Notes under the pieces: model-generated
What the model saw: only the letters and a program-made list of their open reading frames with translations
What the model was told of the DNA's origin: nothing
The model's database searches: none
Translations under genes and position numbers: made by a program
In this document: piece after piece, positions 34,777 to 46,800 of the stretch
Layout: the number at the start of each line of letters is the position of its first letter
Position numbering within the stretch: the first letter of the stretch is position 1
Assembly: GCA_019426215.1 (NCBI GenBank)
Contig: CM033393.1
Span: 10,822,046-10,886,045, forward strand
Origin: Buddleja alternifolia
Lineage: Eukaryota > Streptophyta > Magnoliopsida > Lamiales > Scrophulariaceae
Direction: 5' to 3'
DNA length: 64,000 nucleotides

Positions 34777-36111
34777 TCAAAGTGAGAGAACGTTGTTCGT
34801 TGAGCGCTTAAAGATATCTGCCAACTGTTTGTCAGTTCCAATAAAGTGCATGGAGATATCTTTGTTTTGAACATGGTCACGAAGAAAATGGTATCTAATG
34901 TCAATATGCTTGGTTCTGGAATGAAGAACAGGATTCTGAGTCATGGCTAGAGCGCTTTGGTTATCACAATGAATGGGGGTTGGACCTAGTATTATACCAT
35001 AATCTCTAAGTTGTTGCCTCATCCATAACACTTGTGCACAACAACTTCCTGCAGCTACATACTCAGCTTCGGCTGTGGAGGTAGCTATGGATTGTTGTTT
35101 CTTACAATGCCATAAGACTAACCTATCACCTAGAAATTGACATGTACCACTAGTACTCTTACGATCTATTTTGCAACCTGCAAAATCTGCATCTGAGTAA
35201 CCAATTAGTTCAAAAGGAGAGTCCTTTGGATACCATAAGCCCACATTTTGTGTGCCTTTTAGGTATTTAAGGATCTTCTTGGTAGCAATAAGGTGTGACT
35301 CTTTAGGATCGGCTTGAAAACGTGCACACATGCATACCAAAAACATAATATCAGGTCTACTAGTAGTAAGATAAAGAAGTGTTCCAATGATACCTCTATA
35401 ATTAGTGATATCAACCTTCTTCCCACTTTCATCTTTATCTAACTCAAGCGTTTGGCTCATTTGAATTTTTGAATATGATGCATTTTCCACACCAAATTTC
35501 TTAATCATATCTCTTGTATATTTAGCTTGGTTAATAAATATGCCATTAGGGAGTTGTTTAACTTGTAATCCTAAGAAGAAGGTTAATTCACCCATCATGC
35601 TCATTTCAAATTGTTCTTGCATCATTTTTGAAAATTTCTCACACAGACGCTTGTTAGTAGAACCAAATATAATATCATCAACGTAAATTTGGACTAAGAG
35701 AGTATCTTCGTCATTGGTAATTTTAAATAACGTTGTATCAACGCTGCCTTTTGAAAAGCCTTTACCAATAAGGAAAATAGAGAGAGTGTCATACCATGCT
35801 CGGGGTGCTTGCTTAAGCTCATAAAGTGCTTTGTCTAGCTTGTAAACCATACCCTTACCATGGTTGCTGATGAATCCTGGTGGTTGCTCCACATATACCT
35901 CTTCTTGGAGTTTACCATTCAGGAAGACACTCTTCACGTCCATTTGATACACAGTAAACTTGTTGAACGCTACATACGCTAAAAACATGCGGATTGCTTC
36001 AAGACGTGCAATAGGAGCATATGTCTCATCAACGTCAATACCCTCTTCTTGGCAATAACCTTGAGCTACGAGTCTGGCTTTGTTACTTATCACAATGCCA
36101 TTCTCATCCAT
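34777..36111 (-). pseudogene. Element B reverse transcriptase and RNase H
   Basis: One open frame of 444 residues with [19 protein letters not shown], the DVKSVFLNG block, catalytic YVDDIIFGS, and RNase H motifs [28 protein letters not shown] and [10 protein letters not shown]. The last residues are out of frame: [12 protein letters not shown] replaces the IFTKALNEQRFLTL seen in element C, so a small deletion damages the end. The frame upstream of 36111 is broken. Confidence 0.92.
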
Positions 36112-37959
36112 TTTGTTTCTGTAGACCCATCTAGTTCCAATAATTCCTTGGTCTCAGTACTAGCGTCCAAACCTTACTACGCTTGAACTGATTAAGCTCT
36201 TCTTGCATGGCTTCAATCCAACTTGGATCGCTTAGCGCTTTATCCACTTTCTTAGGCTCCATTTGAGATAGAAAGCATGCGAACATGGCCTCATTAAATG
36301 TAGCGTCTTTAGTCCTAACAGGCGCTTCAATATCTCCAATAATCTACTCAGGTGGATGATCACGCAGCCATAGTTTATCTGGTTGGAAAGGGTTAAGAGG
36401 TTGAACAGGCGCTTGACGATCAGACGCTTGACTAGCTTCTTGCGTAGGCGCTTCAAGTTCACTGATTCTTGTTTGCTCTTGATGATCACTTGCTTCATGA
36501 TCATCAGTAGATCTTTCATTATTATCTGAGATAACCTCACGTGTAATCTTAGGAGGTGGCATTGCGATCTCATCGTCGTCGTCACTATTTTCATCAATGT
36601 TAATCTTAGACGCTTGATGACACAGATCTTCAACTCCTACATCATTCACATTAACCTTACTCGGTTCTTGGTTAGCATCATCAAAAACAACATGAATGGA
36701 TTCTTCAACCTTCGATTTGATCTTGTTTAAGATGCAAAAATTCTTTCCATTCTTGGCGTAACCTAGAAAGATTTCCTCATCCGCTTTAGGATCAAATGTC
36801 TTTAGGCTTTGGGATCCATTATTATGGATAAAATATTTAGAACCAAAGACGTGAAAGTACGAAACATTTGGCTTACGTCCCTTCCATAGTTCATATGGAG
36901 TTTTCCCATACTGTTTATTGATCATGCAACGGTTTTGAGTATAACATGCAGTGTTGATCGCTTCGGCAGAAAACCTAGGAGCAAGCTTGGACTCTGCTAA
37001 CATCGGCCAAGCAGCTTCCTTGGGCGTTCTGTTTCAGCGCTCAGCAACACCATTATGTTGGGGAGTTCTGAGAGCTGAATACTCATGATGTATTCCATTC
37101 TCTGCACAAAACTTCTCAGCAACCTTGTTAGTAAACTCAGTACCGTGATCGCTTCTTATTCTTGCAACCTTAAGATTTTTTAATATTTGAAGTTGTCGAA
37201 TAAGCGTTGTTAACTAGTCACATGTTTCATCTTTGGATGAAAGAAATTCCACCCAAGTAAATCGAGAGAAATCATCTACTATCACCAAAGTATACTTTTT
37301 ACCGCTCACACTGATCGTTTGAACTGGTGGAAACAGATCCATGCGAAGTAGTTCAAGTATTCTAGAGGTAGATAGATGAGGTTTTCTCTTGAAAGATGAT
37401 TGGACTTATTTACCCATTTGACAAGCGTCACAAAGGCGATCCTTATGAAATGGTCCTTTTGGTAATCCTTCCACAAGATTTAGATTTATAAGCTGAGAGA
37501 TTGTCTTAAAGTTGAGGTGATTCATTTTTTTATGCCATAACCAACCCATTTTAGATTCATTTTTAGCAACAAAACATGTTGGGTTGTTATCAATTGTTGA
37601 ACCCCAATCTACCAAATATACATTGTTTGTTCTTTTACGTTTTAATTTAGTAGACTTAGTCTTAGCGTCATTTATATAGCAACAGTCATTTGAGAATGAC
37701 TTCAAAGCCTTTATCACAAAATTGACTTATGCTTAATAAATTGTGCTTTAGACCCTCAACATAATAAACATCACTTATCATGATGTTCCCCTTATGCACA
37801 GTACCTATACCTTTGTTTTACCTTTGGAGTTATCACCAAATACAACCTGAGGACCATTGGCAGCTTGATAGTTTATCAGAAGATCCTTGGAACCCGTCAT
37901 GTGCCTTGACAATCCACTATCAAAGTACCAAACAGATGTATCGACTTTGGCTCTAGGTA
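36112..37959 (-). pseudogene. Element B protease and integrase, decayed
   Basis: The C-terminal integrase segment (37003-36344) is readable: MINKQYGKTPYELWKGRKP and VFGSKYFIHNNGSQSLKTF, then an acidic linker. The zinc-binding end is at 37560-37400 (HKKMNHLNFK, CDACQMGK). Between them, at about 37390-37010, the catalytic core is recognisable only in pieces across frames. Protease traces (DSGLSRHMTG) lie near 37920. Confidence 0.8.
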
Positions 37960-40181
37960 CCTGCAATCAAAAGGGAAGTTCTAGTTCTGTTTAGGTACCC
38001 ATTGTTACTTGGGTCCTTCAACGTTAGTAGCACCGTTAGTTTGAATTTGAACTTTAGGAACCTATACTTGTCTAGTCTTCATTGTAGGAATACTGGCCTT
38101 CTTGGGTTTCACATTGTGTTGTGTGTGTTGTTTGGGTGTATAATAATATCATCGATTATAATAGTAATCATAGTCATAGTCATAGTCATAGTCATAGTCA
38201 TTGTCATAGTCATCATACTAGCGATAATATGATCTAGACCGTTTTGGATATTGAAACTGGTATTTCCTGGGCGCTGGCTTGGGTTGCATTTTTGGTGTTG
38301 GACGCTTAGCGCTTGACTCACAGTGGTCAGGTTTATCCTTAGCTTTTTGAGCATTTGAACGAACCCGTATTTGTGAATCATTTGCCTTTGCCTTACCCTT
38401 GCCTGAGTAAACTTTGGCTTTCTCATTTGGCCTCGTACCATTGTCGCTCGGTTCATTTTGTGTTTGACGTTGTGAACCTTCTTTAACAAATAAAACACCC
38501 TTTCCTTTGTTGTTTGCCGTAACATTAGATTTGTTTGGTTGTTTACCGAATTTATTGCATCCTAAACCGGTCTTTTCACCAAATAACTTTGTTACCTCAG
38601 TCACATTGTCTAGCTTTCTTGACGCTTTAGACAATGATGAGACGAGCTATTCCGGTTTAGCAGGATTAGCAATCAACTCAGCTTTTCTCTTGACTATTAT
38701 ATCAAGATCACTTTTCAACTGGATTATTTCATTCTCAAGCGATTGGTTTTTCTCAATGCATTGTTGCTGAACTTGCAACTGTTCTTTGAGCGTTACTTTA
38801 TCACTTCTGAGCGATGAAATGATATCAAGGTGATTTTGATGTAATTTGGCGGCAACTTGACAATCATTATAATATTCTTTGACTTTGTCAAGCAATTCTT
38901 CATAAGAAAGAGGAAGAGATAATTTAGTGTTTACCTCAGGGGATGCTTTATCATCTCTGGCCATGAGATAGATAAGCGCTGAGTCATCCACTGGCTCATC
39001 ATCATCACTACTATCCTCAAAAGACTCCAAATCTTCAAGTGCGCTTGCTGGTTCTGATTCCACTAGCAAACCTTGTTGGCGAAGGTTGCTCCTGAATTGG
39101 TTTCTATCCAAGTAATCTTGCCTTGAAGGCTTAGATACGTTTAGATAAGGGCAATTATAACAAAGATTAGTTTTCATCATTTGTTCATTTGTTAACCTTG
39201 CATTGTGTGGTTTTTAGACCACTGGCGCTGAGAGATTTTGAGCAGACGCTTGGTACGGAGCAGGCGCTTGACGATCTAGGAACAGAGTACTGAGGCGTTT
39301 GATACTGTTGTTGCACTGGAGCAGGCACTTGATATGAACTGTGTCCTTGATGCTTAGGAATATTTCCTTTCTTTTCATATCTCAAGAACTTTCTGAATCT
39401 ATTTAGAAGCGCTAGTTCCTCATCCTCACTGATATTTGAACCTTTTCTCTTATTACCCGATTTACCCTTGATTGATGCTACGAGCGCTCCAGACTCAATT
39501 ACCGGACTACTCACAACATCACTGGCTGAATTCAACTCAAACTCAAATCCTTTGAGCTCTGAAAAGGCGTCTTCAGGAGTTAAACTATCCAAATTGCTCG
39601 ATTATCTCATAGCTGTTGTTTCATCAAAAATCTACTAGGTAGACTTCTGAAAATCTCAACCACCATTTCTCTGTTTTGCACATCCATTCCCAATGATGTA
39701 AGTTCTGTAACAAGAGCTGTGAATCTTATGTCCAATTGCTCTAGTGTCTTGTTAGGTAACATCTTAAAGCTGTTGAATTTTTCTTTAGCAATGGAGAGCT
39801 TATTTCCTTGATCTGAGTTGATCCACCACAGATTATGGCCAACTTATCCCAAATTTCTTTAGTGGTATTATATGATTTGACTTTGTTGAATAAATTGTCA
39901 TTATCACCAATAGCTGTATATAAGGCGTTTCGACCAACATTGTCTAAATTTGCTCTTCGACGCTCATCAGTGGACCACTCTTGTTTGGTCTTCTCAACAT
40001 AGCCATCTGGAGTTTCTTCCGTGGCTCCAGGCGCGCTGGTAATAACCTTCAGAATTTGTATTGGTCCATCTGAAATAATATCGCACATTTTGTCATTACA
40101 TGAACAAAGGTATGTAAAAGCTTTAACCTTCCATGAGTCATAGTTTGACTCGGTCAACTTAGGAACTTTAGAAAAAGTCAT
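37960..40181 (-). pseudogene. Element B gag with coiled-coil and Tyr-Asp tract
   Basis: Starts at the ATG at 40181 (MTFSKVPKLTESNYDSWKVK) with the SIRE-type gag fold region. Broken frames follow at 39592-39185 and 39180-38647. The latter has KTNLCYNCPYLNVSK, a zinc knuckle that has lost its second half, and then a coiled-coil-like segment (DIISSLRSDKVTLKEQLQVQ). After that comes a Lys/Gln-rich basic region (38634-38218) and a Tyr-Asp repeat (38216-38166). It encodes no functional gag now. Confidence 0.85.
38166..38216 (-). repeat. Hexanucleotide repeat coding for Tyr-Asp
   Basis: About eight copies of a 6-bp unit (plus strand CATAGT), giving alternating Tyr and Asp near the end of gag. Element C has a shorter, more varied version at about 52620-52670. 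Confidence 0.85.
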
Positions 40182-40263
40182 AAATAAAATTTAAAGCAAC
40201 TATATTAGAAAGGGATCTAAACAAGCTATTATGCTTGGAAATTTTAAAATTTCAACTTTAACA

Positions 40264-40275
40264 GCTTTGATACCA
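40264..40275 (-). other. Primer binding site of element B
   Basis: Minus strand TGGTATCAAAGC, two bases inside the LTR edge, complementary to initiator methionine tRNA. Confidence 0.8.
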
Positions 40276-40277
40276 CT

Positions 40278-41387
40278 TGTTGGTCCTAAGTGACATACGA
40301 AAGGGTCTAGAAGGGGGGGGGGGGGGGTTTGAATAGTCACTGAAGTATTTTTTCCACTTCAAAAAGATTCGTATTAAAAAGATTTTGGACGCTTGAAAGG
40401 TAGACGCTTGATTGAGCATTTACTTGAACTACAGAAGCTTCAGCTGAGTGTCTAATGAAGACTGTTTTAGAAAGTTAACTTAGATTTTAAGATTTGAATA
40501 CTTTAACCAAATAGGTTTAAGCGTTCAGTTCTTTAATCAGTGTTAGCACAGCGGAATGATTTTTGGGTCTACTTTTTTAAAAGCTTTAGCGTCACAAACA
40601 GTTTCTTAGTTGCTTAGCGTTTGATTGTGTTTTACTTAATCAATTTATGCAATGATATGATAGTAAGAAAATTGACTGTAACGTAAATAACACAATATTT
40701 GTAAGGTTCATTTGGTGGTATAATCCCAATTACGTCCTTCTTCCCCTTGATCACTCGGAGGCAATCCACTAAAATGATTCTCGAAGAATCACACAGAGTC
40801 TTCTACAATATAGGGAGAGATAGATGTCGATGACTTGAGCTCCTTGATCACATAGATTTCTGCTCCAAATCACTTTAATCCTCTTGCTTCTTTCACCCAG
40901 AAATAATGCAAGTATCCAACTTCGACTTCACACAAGTCGCGAGGCTTGGATGGGGTTTTTCTAAACGATTTGTTTGATTTTGATGAAGTTCAAACAACTG
41001 GAAATATCTCAATAGTAATGTAGGTTTCTTTCAAAAGAATGTTTGAGATATTGGTTGACTGTCTCAGGAATTGAAGAAAAGCAAAGAGAATGTTTGCTTG
41101 AATATTCTAGCTCTTCTGAACGCTTGGAAACTTCATCTTCATTCAGACTTCAGGCGCTTGAGTTTTCAAACTAAACTATTGATAAGCTCACTCAGAAATC
41201 ATCAAACGCTCAGTCTAAGAATACTTAGCCTAACAATCTAGAACAAATTAAAGTAAAGCTTATTACAAATCTAACGCTTCAAAGCTTATACACATGATTT
41301 CTAAATAAAATCGAACTTACATATTTTGGGGTCTAACAAAAAATCCTAATTGTCATCATCAAAACATCTAACATGAAATCACTAACA
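40278..41387 (-). repeat. Element B right LTR (5' LTR), with an internal deletion
   Basis: Starts TGTTGGTCCTAAG and ends CACTAACA. It follows the left LTR closely to about 41117 (CTTCTGAA), then skips the part that holds the TATA box in the left copy. It has a run of 15 G at 40313-40327. Confidence 0.85.
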
Positions 41388-41392
41388 GGAAT

Positions 41393-41706
41393 TGCAGTTG
41401 TTACAAATTCAAAATGTTATTACCGGCCAGAAAATGAACGCGTTGTCATGATTAAGTTTAATTTCATTGACCTTTTTACTTTCTGTAACAAAAACATAAT
41501 TATCGTGACGATTTATATTCTTTTTCACTAAAAATAAATCATTTATGACAAAATTTTATTTTTCATAACGAGAGAGCATGTTTGTTACGAAAAAATAACT
41601 TTTTGGCTACAATTTATGTCTTTTATTACGAGAAAGCTAGTTTTTGTGACAAACTATAACTTCGTCACCATTTCTTTTGTCATACGAAATACATTTCCTT
41701 GTAGAG
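41393..41706. repeat. CACTA right subterminal region and terminus
   Basis: Many TTTGTTACGAAAAA / TTCGTCACC / TTTATTACGAGAAA motifs, ending in CATTTCCTTGTAGAG, the degraded right terminus. Confidence 0.65.
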
Positions 41707-41884
41707 ATAGTTGAGATTGTAATTAATCAACAACTACCAATTTTTTGCGCCTTTGATCTGCTTATGCTCGATCCTCATCCAATTTTTGAGACAACCGGGC
41801 CTTTAATTCATTCAACAGCTCAGCTAATTTGATGATGGAATCATCAGAGGCGGGGGTGACAGTTTGATTTGGCTTCGGAGGCAT
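41707..41884 (-). pseudogene. Ty3/gypsy gag remnant, N-terminal part
   Basis: From the ATG at 41884 the minus strand reads MPPKPNQTVTPASDDSIIKL and then LAELLNELKARLS, a typical gypsy gag start, with stops after about 44 codons. It is the other half of the gag split by the CACTA element. Confidence 0.6.
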
Positions 41885-42084
41885 GGCTCTCAAGAAAGCA
41901 CCAAATGTTAGGACTGAAATTCAAAGTGTTTCTACTCGAGTTAGAGACAATCTCCGAAAATATTTAGAAGGGAGAGATGACAATAAAATTGAGGAAACTG
42001 AATTCTTTTTAATTCCAAACAAATCTGCCTTCCTCGTTTTCACAATATTTGGTACTTTTTTTAAAAAAAATCCAAGACGAGGGG
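41885..42084 (-). other. Leader of the gypsy element
   Basis: Non-coding sequence upstream of the gypsy gag start, with CATTTGGTGCTTTCTTGAG close to the ATG. It is cut by element C at 42084; its continuation should lie at 58087 and beyond. Confidence 0.45.
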
Positions 42085-43605
42085 TGGTAGTCCCAAGTGG
42101 CATACGAAAGGGTCTAGAAGGGGGGGGGGGATTGAATAGACCCTGAAGTCTTTTTCGACTTCAAAAAACTCGTATCACTTTAAAGGTTTGAACGCTTTGG
42201 ATAACTGAGCGCTTGGGTCAGACGCTTCAGAAAAGTTAACTTAGACTTAGTGATTTTAGCAGTTTACCAAAGTAAGGCAACACTTAGATCGCTTAATCAG
42301 GGTTAGCACAGCGGAAATGAGTTTTAGCGTTCTTTTAGTTAATTTAATCGCTTTGCACTTTAACTTGTCTCTTTCAAAGATAAATGATGTAATAAAAATA
42401 ATAATAAGACAAATAAGATAAATGACACAAGATATATAAGGTTCACTGGGTGGTGTAATCTTAGCTACATCCTTCTTCTCCTTTTTCACTTGGAGAAATT
42501 TACTAGAATGATTTTCGAAGAGCCACACAGAATCTTCTACACAATAGTAAAGGGTGAAAATGATCTTGGGCTCCTTGATCACACAGACTTCAGCACCAAT
42601 GAAGATCGTCTTCTTCAAGCTTCTCTCACTCAGAAATACTGCCTGAAAGGGTTCAACAACTTTTCTCACTCAGATGAAAGGTTGAGGTTTGTCACTAGGG
42701 TTTTGTTTGTTTTTGAAAAGATCAAACAATTTGGAATATCTCAGTTGGAATTTGAATTTCTTCTTTGGAAGATGTTTGAGATATTTGTGACTGTTGGAAT
42801 GTAGATAAAAAGCTTCAAAGATTTGGCTATGGAGTTTCTAAGCTTTTTCCCAGAAAATGTACGTAAGATTTTTGGCAATAATTTCTCTTCTCTTTTTCAT
42901 ACGTATCTTGTGTGTTTTTAGGGTTTGCTGGGGTAAGGTATTTATAGGCAATTTCTTGGGATCTGTCCGTTGGACACATGTAGGTGCGTGCCTCTCACGG
43001 GGCGCGTGAGTATACCTTTTCTCTGACATTCCTGAAAGTTCCCTGAAGCCGATTGGACGGAAGCAGCTGAAATTCTGAATTTTTCTGACAGTCTGGTCAA
43101 AAGTTGGCTTGTCCACAAGTCACATTGGCTTATCACAATTAATGCTCTTATCAGGCATTTAATGCATTTTGAATTAAATTCCCGTTGGAAATAAATGCCC
43201 GTTGAATGATTGCATTTAAGTCCTTCATGACTTGAGGATTTATTTCAGGTGACTCTGACATAAGTCGCTTGGGGGATTTCGAGCGCTTGATCCATAAATC
43301 CTGAAATGAGATCTTTTAGCGTTTGACAGACGCTAAGAAGAAAATCTTTATCGCCGGTTGACTTCAGACGTTGGTCTTCAACTTCTTCTCAAATAGACTC
43401 ACCTAGAATTCTACTAGTGATTCAGTCACTAAGACTTTAGTCTAAATTCTACAAAGATAAAAATTACAAGCCTATAATAAATTACAACTTTCAAACGCTT
43501 ATACATCATTCTATGAAAAACAGAAACTAACATTGTATTTTTAGGGTCTAACATTGAATCCTATTTTGTCATCATCAAAACATCTAACATGAAATTTCCT
43601 AACAA
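42085..43605 (-). repeat. Element C left LTR (3' LTR)
   Basis: 1,521 bp, TGGTAGTCCC to TTTCCTAACA. Minus-strand TATA CCTATAAATACC at 42937-42948, poly-G run of 11 at 42120-42130. Very similar to the right LTR. Confidence 0.9.
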
Positions 43606-43627
43606 TTTTCCCCTTTTTGATGATGTC
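43606..43627 (-). other. Polypurine tract of element C
   Basis: Minus strand TCATCAAAAAGGGGAAAAT directly next to the 3' LTR. Confidence 0.65.
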
Positions 43628-43863
43628 AAGACTCTTATAACTCTTTTATAATTTAGGAGTTACTTAAAAGAAAAGGCCCAAAGGAATATAAGTTAGCATT
43701 TGAAAAGATAGTAAAGTTAGCTAAAGTTAGATTAGCTTCAACAAGATGTTTCAGCGTTAAAACATTCATTCATTGAAAGAATTTAAAGCATACATGTTTT
43801 ACACTGAAGGAAAATCATAAATAAAAGATAAACAAAAAAGGATAAAACATAAAAGGAAACCAA

Positions 43864-46800
43864 TCACTTTTTCTGTCGCTTCGCTCTTTCTTCGCCTTGT
43901 AGAACTTCTAACGCTAGTTCCAACAAGAGACGATCAATATCGATCATTGTCGTATGTTGGACTTCATCATAATCATGTCTACGAAGTCTGGCGCTTTCAT
44001 TTAGTTCTAACAATCTTTCCGTCCAGTCCCTTGGTGGAATACCAAGTTCACGAATTAAGTCATGATAGATATCTCTTTGTCGATCATTTGACGGTCTCCA
44101 ATTGATAGGTCGTTGTAGCGGTCCAGCATAGGCAGGAAATCCCATGCTTTCTAAGAACTCGGGGTCCAATTCTGGAAGCGCGTACTTTCCGAGATAATAC
44201 CTTGGCTTTCTTTTCTTGGATAGCATTTTCTTAATGCTTACTAATTCTTCGAACAATGAACGCCACTGTTTATTATCTGTCTTGGAAATCGCTTTAGAAT
44301 TTTCTTTATCTTCCCCTTTCTTGACATTATCAAGGGAGTTCTTAAGTTCAGTGACATCTCGGCGCAAGAGTCTAACTTCTTCGACGAGAAGAGCAACTTG
44401 TTGAGCAACGCTCTGAGCGGCGGCATCGGATGAAGTGTGTCTGTCAGTATCGGCCAAGGCGCTCTGAGCTAAGTGACGGTTGAGTTCAGATGAGAGCTAA
44501 GCGATAAGAGGTGATATGCTTTGCATGATAGCAATAGTGCTTTTATTTGCAGCGTTGCCAATATCACGATTCCGCGTATCCGACACTATGCGGATATGTC
44601 TATCAGCAGCCTCAAAGATCTTGGAGCAGGAACCCTCAATGTTGGTAAGCGAGTTCCAGACTGCCTGTCTGAAGTCTCTGGCTTCTGAATCGCTCTCAGA
44701 ATCTGAATCGGAAGAAGGATGCTCTGGGGACGAGAGAAATCCGGAAGATTTTGAAACTGCAGCCTTACCTTTGGATTTATCTTTGATAAAAGGTTTTTCA
44801 GGCGCTTGAGCAATTTCTGCATGCACTTCTTCAATCGCTCGATCCATGATAGGATCTGCAATCGCTGGGGGCTCGACCACTGGGGCGCTTGAGGGATCTG
44901 GAAGTTGAGCGTCATCCTCATCCTCAGTAGGAGCACTTTCTTCTTCAATAATTTCGATGGAGGGAGAAGGTTCTCTAAGACTAATGACCCAGAGGGGGCC
45001 AAGGGCTTCCATCACACGCCTTGGACTGATCAGGCTAGATTTTCGGATAAAGAATATAGCGTCTTCGCGCTCTTCGGTACTTAGTGCAAGTTGCACCCCT
45101 TCCGGTAAAACAATCCCTGAAGTATAACAGTTGAAGTAGTCCAAAATTAAAGGCAAGAGCGCTTGAGCTGCTTCTTAGTCCACTGTCCTAATTAGCGAGA
45201 TTATCTTGGCCACTTGAATATCTGGGTGAAGAGTATAGCCTTGGAAATTGTAACACCCTGAAAAGTGATTGAAACCGATGTCCAGCGCTTGGGCATTTTC
45301 AAACACTACTCTCATTGCTCTGTGGAACTCAGTGTGTTCATTTGAAACATCCACATGAATCTGACTCTGGCCTAGAAGAAGAGGTTGTTTACTTGATGAA
45401 GCGTCTTCATTTAGGTTAGGAAAGACTCGTTGAACAAACCCGGCACGAGGATGCAAAACGTAGCGTCCACCTTGGCTGTATAGGGGAAGTTGCTGGCGAA
45501 TGTAGCTTTCGATTGGTTGTCTATATCGTGGCAAAGCGCTAACATTCCCTGCAATAATCTGACGCTGTTGAAGCAAAAAGGTTGCATAACCTCGACGTCT
45601 GTACTCTATTCCGAAATTGAACAAAAATGGATATTTGATCAGTTTTTCAATGGTGTAGAAGTGAAGAACAAATTCTTCAGCCCACCTCGCTGTATTCATC
45701 ATCCAACGTTTTCCAAGTTTGTCCGCTTTCTTTTGCTCTTTGGTAGCAGCAAGGAACTTCTCAAAATGTTCCGTCTCTTCATCATAATCATCCGCCCATA
45801 GTCTGGCGAGATATTCACGAGCCTCATCTTCTATCCACGAGTTGACCGGATTTAGGCGCTCCACAACAAGCGGTCCTTTACCTTTCCATAACTTGAGTGG
45901 ATTAGGAGAGAGAGCATTCTGGGGAGACCTGACGACGGGGAGGAGAGCTGAATAGCCTATCTTGTTGAGATCTTCTTCATCTGGATCTTTGTTCCAATCA
46001 CCCATGTGGGGGTTCTTGAAAACAATCTTGTTTTGGCGCTGAGGATAAAAGGACTCGTCCAAGCAACCGTTTGAATTGAAACGCTGAAGATCAAGATCAG
46101 CTCTGTTGAAAATTGGACGACGAATATACTCAAGGCGTGAGTGAAGACGCTCCAAGTTATATAGTCCTAGATTGGCAATACGCTCGAAGATTTCAAACAT
46201 CAGAGAGTTGGACAAATCGGGCCGATGGAGAGTTGTTTGAAATTGGATTTCCAACTCGACAAGCGTTTGAGTGTCTCGTTATCTGGCAGCATAATAAAAT
46301 TCAACATCTGGAGTGTATCCGCGCGGGAAGAAATCGATGACACGAGGTGGAGGTCCCGTTGGCGTAGGAATAATGGAAATCGCTTCTGTTGGGATGAGGG
46401 CCACTTCTATCGACCGCTCAGCGTTTAAAGTCGCTTCACTAGCTGATGATGTTTCAGCGTCAGGAAGGGCTTGAGATGCTTCCTTAGCGATATCCACAAC
46501 AGTTGCCATATCCACATCCACTTCAACTGGAATCTCGAATGAAAGAGGTGCATCAGCGATTGGTGCCTCGGGAGGTACATCTTGAGCTGATACATGTAAG
46601 CGATTGAGAAAAGCAAGCAAAATTTCCACTAAGTAGAAAGATAGAAAAGACTAAATCGCTTACTCTGAGGAATATCATCGACTATTTCAGTCGCTTGATC
46701 TGTTTCTGGGACAGGTTCCTCAGGCTCTGGAACAACTTTTTCTGGATCTAAGTCGAGAAAAGAAGTTATAGGATCAGCACGAATGAGAATATCTAATTCT

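Larger units (their letters stand above)
32636..41387 (-). mobile_element. Sirevirus-like copia element B
   Basis: Flanked by a perfect 5-bp duplication GGAAT (32631-32635 and 41388-41392). Minus-strand order: 5' LTR (40278-41387), primer site, gag with a coiled-coil extension, protease, integrase, RT, RNase H, then the start of a third gene and a 3' LTR. The long gag with the Tyr-Asp tract and the extra gene after pol place it in the SIRE-type group. It is heavily mutated and missing most of the third gene. Confidence 0.88.
4959..41706. mobile_element. CACTA (En/Spm-like) DNA transposon, heavily nested
   Basis: The left end starts CACTACAAGAAAAT, the standard plant CACTA terminus. The right end, in reverse complement, starts CTCTACAAGGAAAT, a slightly decayed match. 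Just inside both ends are many short motifs of the GTTACGACAA / TTGTCGTAAC type (17711-18065 on the left side after the copia insertion, 41393-41706 on the right), as expected for subterminal transposase-binding repeats. The flanking 3-bp sites are ATT and ATA, so the target duplication is not perfect. Strong support comes from the flanks: a Ty3/gypsy gag reads up to both ends on the minus strand. I find no CACTA transposase, so the element is probably non-autonomous. About 31.5 kb of its 36.7 kb is the three large later insertions. Confidence 0.75.

Noticed and set aside
38166..38216. Hexamer array considered as a CRISPR or regulatory repeat
   Set aside because: It lies in frame in gag and codes for Tyr-Asp; there are no spacers.
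46629..46663. A 35-nt version of the second ORF3 intron, using the first downstream AG
   Set aside because: Too short for plant splicing; the next AG gives a 77-nt intron in the same frame.
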